Shown here one piece after another: positions 6,448-14,692 of a stretch of DNA of 15,314 bases. Both the position numbers and the translations under genes were made by a program. Positions within the stretch are counted from its first letter, which is position 1. Every line of letters begins with the position of its first letter. The DNA comes from Pseudomonas fluorescens. GTDB lineage: Bacteria > Pseudomonadota > Alphaproteobacteria > UBA2136 > UBA6156. A model generated the notes under the pieces. It ran no database searches and was not told the origin of the DNA. It saw nothing but the letters and a program-made list of their open reading frames with translations. The stretch covers positions 1 through 15,314 of the forward strand of contig QFOU01000027.1 of assembly GCA_003241595.1 (NCBI GenBank), read 5' to 3'.

Positions 6448-7740
6448 CTATATACGGCCCGTGAGACGATACATGAGGTTAAGGTAATTGCGCGCCAACT
6501 GGCTGTGCAAGAAATTACGCGCCACGTAGCTGCGACCTGCTTTGGCCATGATTTCACGCCGTTCGGGGTCATCCAGAAGTGTCGTAATTGCTTCTGCCAT
6601 CTGCTCGGGGTCTTCGGATCCCACGACCATGGCACAACCGGATTCAGTCATGATCTCGGCCCCCTCACCCTGCAAGCCTGCGACGGCACAGCTCTCAGAC
6701 GCCATGATCTCGAACATCTTGCTGGGAATGAACATCTCGAAATCGGAGATATTCTTAAGGCACACAATATTTATATCGGCCATGCAGTAGTAGGGCCAGA
6801 CCTGAGACGGCTCTACGGGCGGCAGGAACTGAACGTTGGGGACACCGCGAGCATATTCCTGCAGTTTGGGCTTATCGGCTCCCTGCCCTACGAACAGGAA
6901 CGTCACATCGGTACGTTTAACCATGATACGTGCGGCATCAATAACCTGAGAGAGCGCCTGAGCCTCACCATGGTTACCGATGTACAGCACGATCTTGGTC
7001 AGCGGGCTGATGCCCAGCTGGGCACGGAGTTGGGCGGTACCACCGTTTTGGCGCGGCTTGATGGCCGCGAGATAGTCGGCATCGCTGACGCCATTAAAGA
7101 TGGTGGTGAATTTTTCCGGCGCGATACCTCGGCTGACGATTTGCCTTACAAAACTGCGGGTTACCGTTACAATCGCATCGGCCCGGCGATAGAGAAACAT
7201 CTCCAATTTCTCAAAAAAGTTATAGACGAGACCCGGACGCATAATGCCCATTTGAACAAAGATCGAAGGCCACAAGTCGCGGACCTCGAAGATAAATTTC
7301 GCTTTATGGCGACGGGCTAACAGCCATGCGGAGAAGACGCAGAAGAAACTCGGCGAGGACGCGATAATGACATCGGGTTTCGCAACCCCTTGATTTTGCG
7401 GACTGCTCCAATTGGCGCGGAGGACACTGACCGCAAAGCTGAGCATATTGAAAAGACGAGGAAATTTGCCTTTATTGGGAGCCACGTATAACCAGTGGCG
7501 GCGCACCTGAATGCCTTCGATCTCTTCCTGCATGTACGCCGGTTTTCCGACGTATCCCGGTTGAACCACACCATCCGGATGATTGGGAATACCGGTAAAG
7601 ATGATGGGATTTGCACCCATCTCCTTCCAGCTGCGTGCCAAACCCGACAAACGCGTCGAGGGAGCGCCCGGCTCCGGTCGGTAATATTGGCAAATTACCC
7701 AAATATTGAGGGGTGCAGCAGGTGCGGCCGTTACTTCCAT
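6448..7740 (-). CDS. GT4-family glycosyltransferase (WbuB-like)
   Basis: 430 codons with the two-domain GT-B fold. The N-terminal acceptor domain opens LNIWVICQYYRPEPGAPSTR, typical of WbuB-type enzymes that add an aminosugar in O-antigen or capsule synthesis. It also contains FEVRDLWPSIF (151-161). The nucleotide-sugar-binding half has VLYIGNHG (251-258), FLFVGQG (281-287) and the family E-x7-E region around MFIPSKMFEIMASE (336-349). A cytoplasmic or membrane-peripheral enzyme acting on the lipid-linked sugar made by the next gene is likely. Sugar and linkage cannot be read from sequence. The ATG at 7740 is the only start before the first beta-strand and has no clear ribosome site. It appears to be the first gene of the polysaccharide block, behind a 78-nt gap with two hairpins. 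Confidence 0.88.
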   Translation of the reverse strand: MEVTAAPAAPLNIWVICQYYRPEPGAPSTRLSGLARSWKEMGANPIIFTGIPNHPDGVVQPGYVGKPAYMQEEIEGIQVRRHWLYVAPNKGKFPRLFNMLSFAVSVLRANWSSPQNQGVAKPDVIIASSPSFFCVFSAWLLARRHKAKFIFEVRDLWPSIFVQMGIMRPGLVYNFFEKLEMFLYRRADAIVTVTRSFVRQIVSRGIAPEKFTTIFNGVSDADYLAAIKPRQNGGTAQLRAQLGISPLTKIVLYIGNHGEAQALSQVIDAARIMVKRTDVTFLFVGQGADKPKLQEYARGVPNVQFLPPVEPSQVWPYYCMADINIVCLKNISDFEMFIPSKMFEIMASESCAVAGLQGEGAEIMTESGCAMVVGSEDPEQMAEAITTLLDDPERREIMAKAGRSYVARNFLHSQLARNYLNLMYRLTGRI

Positions 7741-7754
7741 AACGGCTTGTTTAG

Positions 7755-7793
7755 CACAGTTTTATGCTGTGTGCGCGCCTGAATTTTAGGCGC
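7755..7793 (-). other. Tandem small inverted repeats before the GT4 gene
   Basis: The 78-nt gap contains GCGCCT/AGGCGC (7775-7780 with 7788-7793) and CACAG/CTGTG (7755-7759 with 7767-7771), each around a 7-nt AT-rich centre. Neither is followed by a U-tract on the minus strand, so they are not clear terminators of the upstream gene. They could be operators or leader structure. A TAAAAT hexamer lies in the first loop region (minus strand), but no good -35 box matches it. Confidence 0.3.
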
Positions 7794-7818
7794 CTTGAGG
7801 CTCTCCGCAGACGTACGC

Positions 7819-8712
7819 TTAAAGAATGACCTGCTCGCGCTCGGGAGCGATCTTTTGCAGCATCGACTGGAAGGTGCGGAGCTTGCGGGCATCGGGCGCT
7901 TCCAATGGCATATGGAGCACGATCTTCTTTTCATCCAGCTGGGCAATCTTACAAGCCTTCCAGGCATTGTTAATGAAGTGTTTCAGCTCGTTGTCGCGCT
8001 TCTCCTGCTCGGACTCCCCCTTGCCATCGGGAATCAGCGTAATACGGCGCAAACCCAGTACGGTTTGCAGGTGCTTGACGTTGATACCGTCTTTTTCCAA
8101 CCACGCCGACATGTGCTCCGGCTTCATACGAATAACAGCCCATGAGTTGGAAGCGCCCATCCAGATACCGGAGATACAGTCGGGGTAATATTCCTCGGTG
8201 ACCGCGGCCACGAATTCCTTACCGCGACGGGTGGCTACACGCATTTTGGACGTTTGATCCACACTCGCGCACATAGTAATGACCTGTTTGCTCCCTACGG
8301 TCGGTTTTTCGTGGAAGTCCATTACCGAGATCAGGTTCTCGGGAATAAAGACGAACTTATCATCCGGCACGCGGTAGATGATACCGCCATCGCGGTAGCC
8401 GGCCACTTCGGCCTCCAGAATACGGCCCGGTGCGCCATCGCCCCACTGCATCAACTCCATTGTGCCGATCAGTTGCTTGGTGGACGGCAGAATAGGATTG
8501 TTGATGTCGATCCAGACACCGTGCTCACCGTAACCTGAACGGCGGCGAACGGTGATCGCGGCCAGCTCGAGGTTCACATCGACTTCCACCAGCATGCCGC
8601 GGTCGACATAGGACAAGCGGATAGCATTGGCCAATGCCAATTCCAGCTGGCGCTCGGTCCAGCCAAATTCCTCACCAATTTTACGGATTGTTTGAATGTC
8701 GACGATATTCAT
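7819..8712 (-). CDS. Divergent NusA-like protein (S1 and KH-like domains)
   Basis: 297 codons from the ATG at 8712, which has AAAGG 9 nt upstream. An in-frame ATG at 8796, 3 nt after the previous stop, would add 28 unrelated residues. By eye the order of parts follows NusA: a helical N-terminus with a beta sheet (IGEEFGWTERQLELALANA at 12-30, then LVEVDV and ITVRRR), an S1-like barrel (GRILEAEVAGY ... FVFIPENLI, about 96-128), then MRVATRRGKEFVAAVTEEYYPDCISG (157-182). That last stretch lines up with the NusA stretch running from the end of S1 into KH1 (SR-HPEFL--LF--EVPEI--G). WLEKDGINVKHLQTVLGLRRITLIP (204-228) resembles the KH core. NusA binds RNA polymerase and nascent RNA, but this copy is much shorter, lacks a full second KH domain and lies behind secretion genes. 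It is probably a paralogue of unknown role. The family call is inference. Confidence 0.5.
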   Translation of the reverse strand: MNIVDIQTIRKIGEEFGWTERQLELALANAIRLSYVDRGMLVEVDVNLELAAITVRRRSGYGEHGVWIDINNPILPSTKQLIGTMELMQWGDGAPGRILEAEVAGYRDGGIIYRVPDDKFVFIPENLISVMDFHEKPTVGSKQVITMCASVDQTSKMRVATRRGKEFVAAVTEEYYPDCISGIWMGASNSWAVIRMKPEHMSAWLEKDGINVKHLQTVLGLRRITLIPDGKGESEQEKRDNELKHFINNAWKACKIAQLDEKKIVLHMPLEAPDARKLRTFQSMLQKIAPEREQVIL

Positions 8713-8747
8713 GTGGCTCTGCCTTTCGGTGTTTCGATAGTTAGTCG

Positions 8748-8776
8748 ATGTTACCCGTGTTTCAGGGTGGTTGCAA
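8748..8776 (-). promoter_or_regulatory. Possible promoter of the NusA-like gene
   Basis: On the minus strand TTGCAA and TAACAT are 17 nt apart, each matching four of six consensus bases. Transcription would begin about 29 nt before the ATG at 8712, leaving room for the ribosome site and excluding the upstream ATG at 8796. Confidence 0.3.
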
Positions 8777-8799
8777 GCCAGCCGGCCTGCCGACATTGT

Positions 8800-11409
8800 T
8801 TAGTTTTCGGCGGTGACCTGATGGTTCTTCTGACCTGCCTTGAACTCGGCGTTATCGGCGCTTACGCCCACCAGCTCCCAGCCATTCAGGCTTTCACCGA
8901 TCAGCAGAACGCCTTCGCGGCCGTCGGCAAAGGCGACGATGCCTTTGCCCGGAACAAAGCTGAGAACTTCAAGCGCGGGGAAATCGGTTGCGGCCATTTT
9001 GGGTTTAAGATTCTTGGGAATCTCGACCTTTTCGCGCTCCGGCATGTAAGGCTCGATATCGGGGAAATCGGCCAACGTGCGTACGCGTGACGGTGCATTT
9101 GCGAGCGGCTCGGCGACCACAGGCAGGTTTTTGGGATTATTGGTATAAAGTTCGGCCGGAGGGGTGGCACCACCCGCAGTGGTTGTGGGCGGCGGCAATA
9201 AGCTGCCCTCGGCGGCCTGCGCGGTTTCGGCCGGCGCGGCAGTACCCTCCATGCGGTTTTGCGGATTAGCGCGGAAGTTGGCAGGCTTCAGATCGGCGGG
9301 ACTGCTGCTTTGGGCCAATGCACTACGGTAGGCCGCCATTTCCTCTTGCAACTTGGCGCGCAGCTGATCCGGCGATTCGCCCGTCGCGGCAGTCTCGGGC
9401 GCTGTTGCCGTTGCCGATGGGTCGACAGGCTGCCCTTCCTTGCGAGCGCGCGCTTTGCTGACTTCGCTCATGAATTGAGCACCCAGACTCATATCTTCCG
9501 GCATCTCTTCGGTACCGGTGGCGACGATCGGTTGATTCACCTGATCGGCAGGCACATCGGCAAAATTGACCACCGCATTCGAACTTACAGAGCTGGCAGG
9601 CGGCACGGCGGCAAAGAAGGAGGAACCTTCTCCATTGGCCACCGGCGGCGGAAGCAGGCCATCGGTACCGGCAGCCTGTTGAGGCTGGGGATTTGTAATA
9701 TTCGCCAATTGCTGTTGCGCGCGACCGCTACCGCCCGCCCCCATGAAATAAGCCCCGGCACCAATCACGACCAACGCGCCAACAGCGACGAACGCCCAGG
9801 GAACACCGTTCGATTTCGCCTTTTGACCGGGAAGCTCCGGCGTAAAAGTGGCCATGGTGCGCGGTGGCAAGCTGGGGGGCTGCGGCAACCCCGGCTGAGC
9901 GGAGATCGGCTTATACAAATCGGAAGCCGGAGGCGGCATGTGGCTTGCGGGCGCCGCTTCTTCGACCATCCCCGAGCCCCAGGCTGCGGTTTCCGGCGCA
10001 CCAATATCCCATTCGGCAGACGATTGAGGCTGCGTCCACGGCAGATCGGACTGCGTTTGCGACAATGGCGTGGTTGCAGGAGCTTGTACGGTCGGCGTGC
10101 TGGACAGCGTATAGCTTGTGGGCTGGTGGGCTGGTTCGCTGGGCAATGTCGGGATAGCAAGCGAAACCGGCTCGGTAACCGGCGCCGCAGGTGCTGGCAC
10201 AGGCAGAGGTTCGGGCAAGACGGGCGCCGGAGCAGCCAGCTGTGGCTCTGGCTGGGCAACAAATTCGGGTACGGGCGCGATCTCAGGAACAGCAGGAGCA
10301 GCCGGTTGCACAGGCACTACAGGCGCTGGCTCGGCAAATGACGTCGATTGGAATTGCGGTGCCGGAGATTCGCTTTCGGCCAAGCCCACCGGCAAACCAC
10401 CGGTCAGACTGTCGGCTGGACGTGGCGCGAGAACACCACTTGCAATCAGCGATTCGTCCACCTGGTCGAGCGGCTTGGTATCCACCGGCACTGCGGGCGC
10501 GAATGCCGTCATCGGCTTGGGACGCTCGACCTGGGCATCGGGGGCGGACCCTATAGCGGACAGATCGCGCGGGCGTTTTTCACGCACGCGTCGCTTGATC
10601 TGCGCGTTATCCGGACGCGAGGGTTGGAAATCGAATGTTGTGGGACCTTGGGGCACAGCCTCTTCAGTGGACTGGGTTTGAGCGACGGCCACTGGCTCAC
10701 TTACAGTTTCCGGCTGTGACTGAACGTCTTGCAGCTTCGGCTCTTCCACACTGGGGGTCGACACGGCGGCAGGCTCAGGTTCTGGCAAGAACGGAGATAC
10801 CGGCTCGGCTTGCGGCATAGGTGCCGCGGCTACAGCCGGAACTTCAACAGACACCTCCGCAACAGGCGTTTCCACCACAGGAGCAGGCTCAGCTGCCGCC
10901 TCAGCAACCACAGGCACACTTGCCGGTTCCGCCGGAGCATCCCACGCTGGCGCTACGAACGTATCGCTAGAGGGCGCGTCCCACGCCGGAGCAACAAAAG
11001 TTGCAGCATCAGCCTCAGGAAGAACTTGCGCCGGCTTGGCAAAACTGTCTTCGAGACTGCGGACGGGCGCAGACACTTCTACAGGTTCGGTCGCTGGCAT
11101 TTCTTGAGCAATAGCGGCTGGCGCATCCCACGCAGGAGCCGAAAAGGCTGGTTCGGGCGCAGCCGGAACTGGCTCTGGCTGCGATTCGGGCCGAGTTTCC
11201 GCCTTAGGGGTTGGTAAATCGCTAAAGGCAGACGCGGCGGCAGCAATTGCCGATGCATCCCATGCGGGTGCAACTGGAACAGAAACCTCAGGCGCGCTTT
11301 CCACAGGCTTGGGCGCAGGAATATCCTTGGGCTTAGCTACCGGCGCAACTGCGCTTTCCGGCGTTTTATCCGGAGCGGAACGAGAGGGTAGAACGCGACG
11401 CAGAGCCAT
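8800..11409 (-). CDS. Large Pro/Ala-rich single-span membrane protein, probable secretion-system accessory
   Basis: 869 codons. Residues 1-536 are a long, disordered, Pro/Ala/Glu/Val-rich region with four copies of APAWDA (47, 91, 140, 153) and one basic patch (IKRRVREKRPRD, 271-282). A single membrane span follows (about 537-556, WAFVAVGALVVIGAGAYFMG). No signal peptidase site is seen, so the N-terminus should be cytoplasmic and the rest periplasmic. The periplasmic part is again low in complexity until a compact C-terminal domain (about 813-869) containing GKGIVAFADGREGVLLIGES and GWELVGVSADNAEFKAGQK. That pattern resembles the small beta domain of GspC/PilP proteins, which contact outer-membrane secretins. 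It follows traC by 137 nt and precedes the NusA-like gene, so a link to the secretion apparatus is inferred. There is no strong ribosome site at the ATG. I recognise no named family for the full protein. Confidence 0.75.
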   Translation of the reverse strand: MALRRVLPSRSAPDKTPESAVAPVAKPKDIPAPKPVESAPEVSVPVAPAWDASAIAAAASAFSDLPTPKAETRPESQPEPVPAAPEPAFSAPAWDAPAAIAQEMPATEPVEVSAPVRSLEDSFAKPAQVLPEADAATFVAPAWDAPSSDTFVAPAWDAPAEPASVPVVAEAAAEPAPVVETPVAEVSVEVPAVAAAPMPQAEPVSPFLPEPEPAAVSTPSVEEPKLQDVQSQPETVSEPVAVAQTQSTEEAVPQGPTTFDFQPSRPDNAQIKRRVREKRPRDLSAIGSAPDAQVERPKPMTAFAPAVPVDTKPLDQVDESLIASGVLAPRPADSLTGGLPVGLAESESPAPQFQSTSFAEPAPVVPVQPAAPAVPEIAPVPEFVAQPEPQLAAPAPVLPEPLPVPAPAAPVTEPVSLAIPTLPSEPAHQPTSYTLSSTPTVQAPATTPLSQTQSDLPWTQPQSSAEWDIGAPETAAWGSGMVEEAAPASHMPPPASDLYKPISAQPGLPQPPSLPPRTMATFTPELPGQKAKSNGVPWAFVAVGALVVIGAGAYFMGAGGSGRAQQQLANITNPQPQQAAGTDGLLPPPVANGEGSSFFAAVPPASSVSSNAVVNFADVPADQVNQPIVATGTEEMPEDMSLGAQFMSEVSKARARKEGQPVDPSATATAPETAATGESPDQLRAKLQEEMAAYRSALAQSSSPADLKPANFRANPQNRMEGTAAPAETAQAAEGSLLPPPTTTAGGATPPAELYTNNPKNLPVVAEPLANAPSRVRTLADFPDIEPYMPEREKVEIPKNLKPKMAATDFPALEVLSFVPGKGIVAFADGREGVLLIGESLNGWELVGVSADNAEFKAGQKNHQVTAEN
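10936..11271 (-). repeat. Four APAWDA peptide repeats in the Pro-rich region
   Basis: The hexapeptide APAWDA occurs at residues 47-52, 91-96, 140-145 and 153-158 of the large Pro/Ala-rich protein. Codons differ between copies, so the repeat is conserved in protein more than in DNA. The last two copies sit in a longer duplication (TFVAPAWDAP twice). Confidence 0.8.
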
Positions 11410-11546
11410 GGTTTTTACGATTTGCTTTGCGTTAATCTAACTGGGCTTACGCCGCGATGCTAGAGTAAGCGCATCACAAGTGGTGCGAATGGCAGCAGGG
11501 TTGTGGATTTTCGGCCAATTTCGTTACGTCTCGCTGTGCGAAATGA

Positions 11547-14147
11547 TTAACCAATACCGCGCGCGCGCGCCGCAGCACGAGCGGCACGTACGCCATGCGG
11601 ATATTTCTCAGCAAATGCGACCGTGGCATGCCACCAGTCGGTTTTCATTTCTTCACGCAGGCGCTTAATCTCCGCTACGTCGTCCGGCGTAGTGGTTGCG
11701 AGTGCGTACGTGAGTTTATCCGCGATCAGGCGACAGACAACCTCACCGTGGGGCGACATGAGATAGAACTCGCTGTAGAAGCCCGGCCGCGTATCGAGTG
11801 TCGCGATGTTACTTTGGTGGCGCTCGGCGCGCAGCCCCAGCGACTCCATCAGGCTGGGAATCATTTCACGGCGTGGCTTGAGGATCATACGCTTGGTAAT
11901 GTTACCAATAATTGCCTGACCGACCTCGGTAGAAAGATCTTCCTCGTTCTGCGAGGCGATACCGCACATGCAGTTGAGCGAGCGATAGGTACGGAACGCG
12001 CGCTTAAGCTGATTGGCTACCGAAGCACCACCCTTGGCGGAGATCATGCTCACCATCTCGTCGACCAGCAGGTGCTTCTTCTCCCCACGGTTACCGAGGT
12101 ACATCACGTTGTCGATCATGGTGAACAACGCATTGATGATAACGTCGGAAATCTTTTCGTTCAGCACGTTCTGCAAGTTGAAGACCACGAGCTTGTCGTG
12201 CTCGGTAAAGCTGGGCGCCTTGTCGAACAAGTGGCCGTAGATACCATTCTCGCAATACGAACCAATTTCACGCGCCATGGTCATACCGGCCTGGCGGCTC
12301 TCCTCATCGGAATACGGGAATTTGAGGTACGCCTGCTGGATCCATGTGGGACGCAACACATCATCGGGCGGCACGATATCGTAGGCATATTGAACCACTT
12401 GTTCGATCAGGCGCTGCTCAACACGCGTGATCTGGTAATCGCCCTTGGCGATCATCAGTTCCACCGTGGTTGTCCACTGCTGGAGGCGGTGTTTGGAGAT
12501 TTCGCCTGTGAAGGGATTGATGCAGACGTCCTTGCGGTCGAGGTCGATAATGATGAGTTTTCCCATCGTTTCGCCAAAGCGGTCGTAGTCGTCCTTGATG
12601 GTCATGAGGTATTGCTTTTCAATCCCCGAGCTGAAGAGCTGGAGCACAAGGTCGGTCACGGCAAAGCTTTTCCCTGAGCCCGAAGTACCGGTGATGGCAT
12701 AGTGCCAGTTCATAAAATCGGGACTGGTATGGTCGAAGAATGAAATCTCGCCGTCACGGTTGACGTAGAGTGCCTGAGGCGTCTGCTTTTCATGGCGGGT
12801 ATAGGGACGTCCGTGGCCACCCCAGTGACCGTGAATTGGCAGCAGGTCACAAATGTCATCGCTCATCACCCGCCGAGTACGGGCAAAGGGTACTGAGAAC
12901 TTATTACGCCATGTGAGCGGCCAGGAGTAGGCGAATGCCTGAAGGGCCATGGATTTTTCAATATCGGGCACAACCGATATCTTTTTGTACTGCGACGCGA
13001 TGCGCAGCATGCTGTCTTCCACCTCTTGGCGGCTGTGGCCATGAATGATGATCCCCACCATAGCACGGACGATCTTGCGACCGCTGAACATACGCGTTTT
13101 GACTTCGGACGACTCTTGCTCGTACAGCGCGGCTTCTTCCTTATTGAAGGCACTGGCGATGCGTTTGCGCATTTGCGCGGAAAGGGTCAGCTTCACCTTC
13201 TCGGCGGTTTGACTGACCGATGTAAAATTACAGAAAAACGTGGTCTGCCCATTGAGGGTACGGCGAATAAGACCCAGATAATCAGCCACCACGCTATCTG
13301 GCATCATGGCGAGCATGACCGTGCCATGGTAATCGTTACCGATCTTTACGATATCGAAATCGTTCTCGATCGGGAGCGGAAACACCTGCTCATCGAAGGG
13401 ACGTAGCGGGTCGATCGTAATGCGCTGAACAGGATCCTTATAGCTCGGTGCGTATGCCGTCCAGTAGTGCTCTTTCAGTTCTTCCAGCGACATGCGGTGC
13501 ATCTCAAACAGGCCGTTGAGCGTACTTTCGGCGGACAGCACCGTTTCGCGGAATTCGATCATGGCGGTTTTGACGAGATCGTTTACAAAGCTGCCTGCCA
13601 TTTTGCTGAAGTCCATGCCGAGCGCCTGGAACATGATGGCAAAGGCTTGGAACACGATCTCCGTAGCGGATTTGAGAAGACCAAACCGTTCAACCGTCTC
13701 CAGACTGCGCATCGTAACGATCATGTAGGACTCGCGCAGGCGCGTAAATCCACGTTCGGATGTGGCGTAGCCACGGATTCCGGAGTCGCGGATCTTTTCG
13801 GCACGGGACTGCCGCAACAGGCGTGCACGCTCGGAATCCGGAGTGGCTTCCAGATAGTTTTGCAGCGGTTTTACCAGGTTGTTATGGGACGTGATAACGA
13901 TCTGCGCTTCGTATTCGGCGGGAATCCCCTCCAGAAAGGTGCGCAACTCATTCACCGTATCGGAATAGCCATTGTCGTAGGAATAACTCGCCGGAACCGG
14001 GCATTTCCAGCAGATACCGATACCGCCATCCTTGAGCAGGTGCATCCGGTAAAACTGGGATGAAGGGTCATTATCAAATTCAAAATACGGCAGTTGCTCG
14101 GCCAACTGGTAGGGCCGAGGTGGCGTATATGTATTCTTGTGTAGCAT
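11547..14147 (-). CDS. traC: TraC-like type IV secretion ATPase (VirB4 superfamily)
   Basis: 866 codons, close to F-plasmid TraC (about 875). TraC/VirB4 ATPases power assembly of the type IV secretion channel and pilus at the inner membrane. The N-terminal half follows the TraC pattern (QLAEQLPYFEFDNDP near 14-28, then the early domain with FLEGIPAEYEAQIVI). The ATPase half has Walker A GTSGSGKS at 487-494, Walker B HLLVDE at 692-697 and a sensor-like ASQNEEDL at 731-738. LLPIHGHWGGHG (435-446) just before the nucleotide site also matches family use. The start at 14147 is preceded by AGG at short distance. The gene lies 72 nt after the traV-like gene, with a perfect hairpin between. The C-terminus is Ala/Arg-rich, coded by a CG-alternating tract. 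The gene order traB-traV-traC matches F-type systems. The gene symbol is by similarity. Confidence 0.88.
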   Translation of the reverse strand: MLHKNTYTPPRPYQLAEQLPYFEFDNDPSSQFYRMHLLKDGGIGICWKCPVPASYSYDNGYSDTVNELRTFLEGIPAEYEAQIVITSHNNLVKPLQNYLEATPDSERARLLRQSRAEKIRDSGIRGYATSERGFTRLRESYMIVTMRSLETVERFGLLKSATEIVFQAFAIMFQALGMDFSKMAGSFVNDLVKTAMIEFRETVLSAESTLNGLFEMHRMSLEELKEHYWTAYAPSYKDPVQRITIDPLRPFDEQVFPLPIENDFDIVKIGNDYHGTVMLAMMPDSVVADYLGLIRRTLNGQTTFFCNFTSVSQTAEKVKLTLSAQMRKRIASAFNKEEAALYEQESSEVKTRMFSGRKIVRAMVGIIIHGHSRQEVEDSMLRIASQYKKISVVPDIEKSMALQAFAYSWPLTWRNKFSVPFARTRRVMSDDICDLLPIHGHWGGHGRPYTRHEKQTPQALYVNRDGEISFFDHTSPDFMNWHYAITGTSGSGKSFAVTDLVLQLFSSGIEKQYLMTIKDDYDRFGETMGKLIIIDLDRKDVCINPFTGEISKHRLQQWTTTVELMIAKGDYQITRVEQRLIEQVVQYAYDIVPPDDVLRPTWIQQAYLKFPYSDEESRQAGMTMAREIGSYCENGIYGHLFDKAPSFTEHDKLVVFNLQNVLNEKISDVIINALFTMIDNVMYLGNRGEKKHLLVDEMVSMISAKGGASVANQLKRAFRTYRSLNCMCGIASQNEEDLSTEVGQAIIGNITKRMILKPRREMIPSLMESLGLRAERHQSNIATLDTRPGFYSEFYLMSPHGEVVCRLIADKLTYALATTTPDDVAEIKRLREEMKTDWWHATVAFAEKYPHGVRAARAAARARGIG

Positions 14148-14186
14148 CTGACCTGTTTCGGTTCTTATGTTTCTTTTTAAACGACC

Positions 14187-14209
14187 GCAGGCGGCAACCA
14201 GCCGCCTGC
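14187..14209 (-). other. Perfect intercistronic hairpin between the traV-like and traC genes
   Basis: On the minus strand GCAGGCGGC and GCCGCCTGC form a perfect 9-bp stem with loop TGGTT, 10 nt after the stop codon. The next bases are GGTCGTTTAAAAAG, with only three T in a row, so it is at best a weak terminator. Partial termination or transcript protection is plausible. Confidence 0.6.
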
Positions 14210-14219
14210 CCCCTCCATC

Positions 14220-14678
14220 TTACGGTTGGACGGGATCCGGCTGAGCCATACCGAGATTGGGGCGACCTGCGGCAGTACCGGCATCATCCTCATTGGCAGG
14301 AAGCTCGTTATTCGGGCGTGCCCACTCGTAGCGGTCGGTCAGGAAGATGGTGCTCCAATTGCCGAATACACGGGTGTTATCGTCGGTAATATGGGGATAG
14401 GTCCAGACCAGCAAGGTTTTGGGTGGAGTGACCAGGGCCATTTCCTTTTCCGGCAGATAGCTGGGACGCTCGACGCGCGGACGGGTGGGCTGACGCACTA
14501 CGGGGCGCTGGCTACCGCCCGATGCACCACGCTGGCTGTTGGCAACCGACAGCGCATCTTCCATGCTCATCGGGTATTCCGGCGGAAGTGCGCTACCGTA
14601 ATATTTACACCCTGCCAGCATCACAGGAACGCTGAGAATCGCCAACATCGAGGTTTTGCGGAAAGAAGCCTGCATCAT
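14220..14678 (-). CDS. TraV-like outer-membrane lipoprotein
   Basis: 152 codons. The N-terminus is a lipoprotein signal: basic residues (FRKT), a hydrophobic core and the lipobox LAGC at 21-24, so the mature protein begins at C24. Lys at position +2 does not match the inner-membrane retention signal Asp, so the outer membrane is likely. A Ser/Arg/Pro-rich linker follows (about 50-72). A conserved-looking part, TPPKTLLVWTYPHITDDNTR (84-103), then FLTDRYEW, recalls the C-terminal part of TraV, the F-type lipoprotein that forms the outer-membrane core with TraB and TraK. Overall similarity is weak; position between traB and traC is the main argument. AAGGAG lies 10 nt before the ATG, directly behind the traB stop, so the two are co-translated from one message. 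Confidence 0.7.
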   Translation of the reverse strand: MMQASFRKTSMLAILSVPVMLAGCKYYGSALPPEYPMSMEDALSVANSQRGASGGSQRPVVRQPTRPRVERPSYLPEKEMALVTPPKTLLVWTYPHITDDNTRVFGNWSTIFLTDRYEWARPNNELPANEDDAGTAAGRPNLGMAQPDPVQP

Positions 14679-14692
14679 CTTACGGATTCTCC

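Noticed and set aside
9259..10341. Long open frame of 360 codons on the plus strand
   Set aside because: It is antisense to the Pro/Ala-rich gene, where biased codons keep other frames open. Its translation is Arg/Gly-rich and without recognisable motifs, and it has no ribosome site.
11558..11570. Alternating CG tract at the traC 3' end
   Set aside because: It simply encodes Ala/Arg residues near the C-terminus; a slippage event would alter only the last few residues, so it is no convincing switch.
11595..12677. Plus-strand open frame of 360 codons opposite traC
   Set aside because: It is a shadow of a gene with clear Walker motifs on the minus strand; the product shows no family features.
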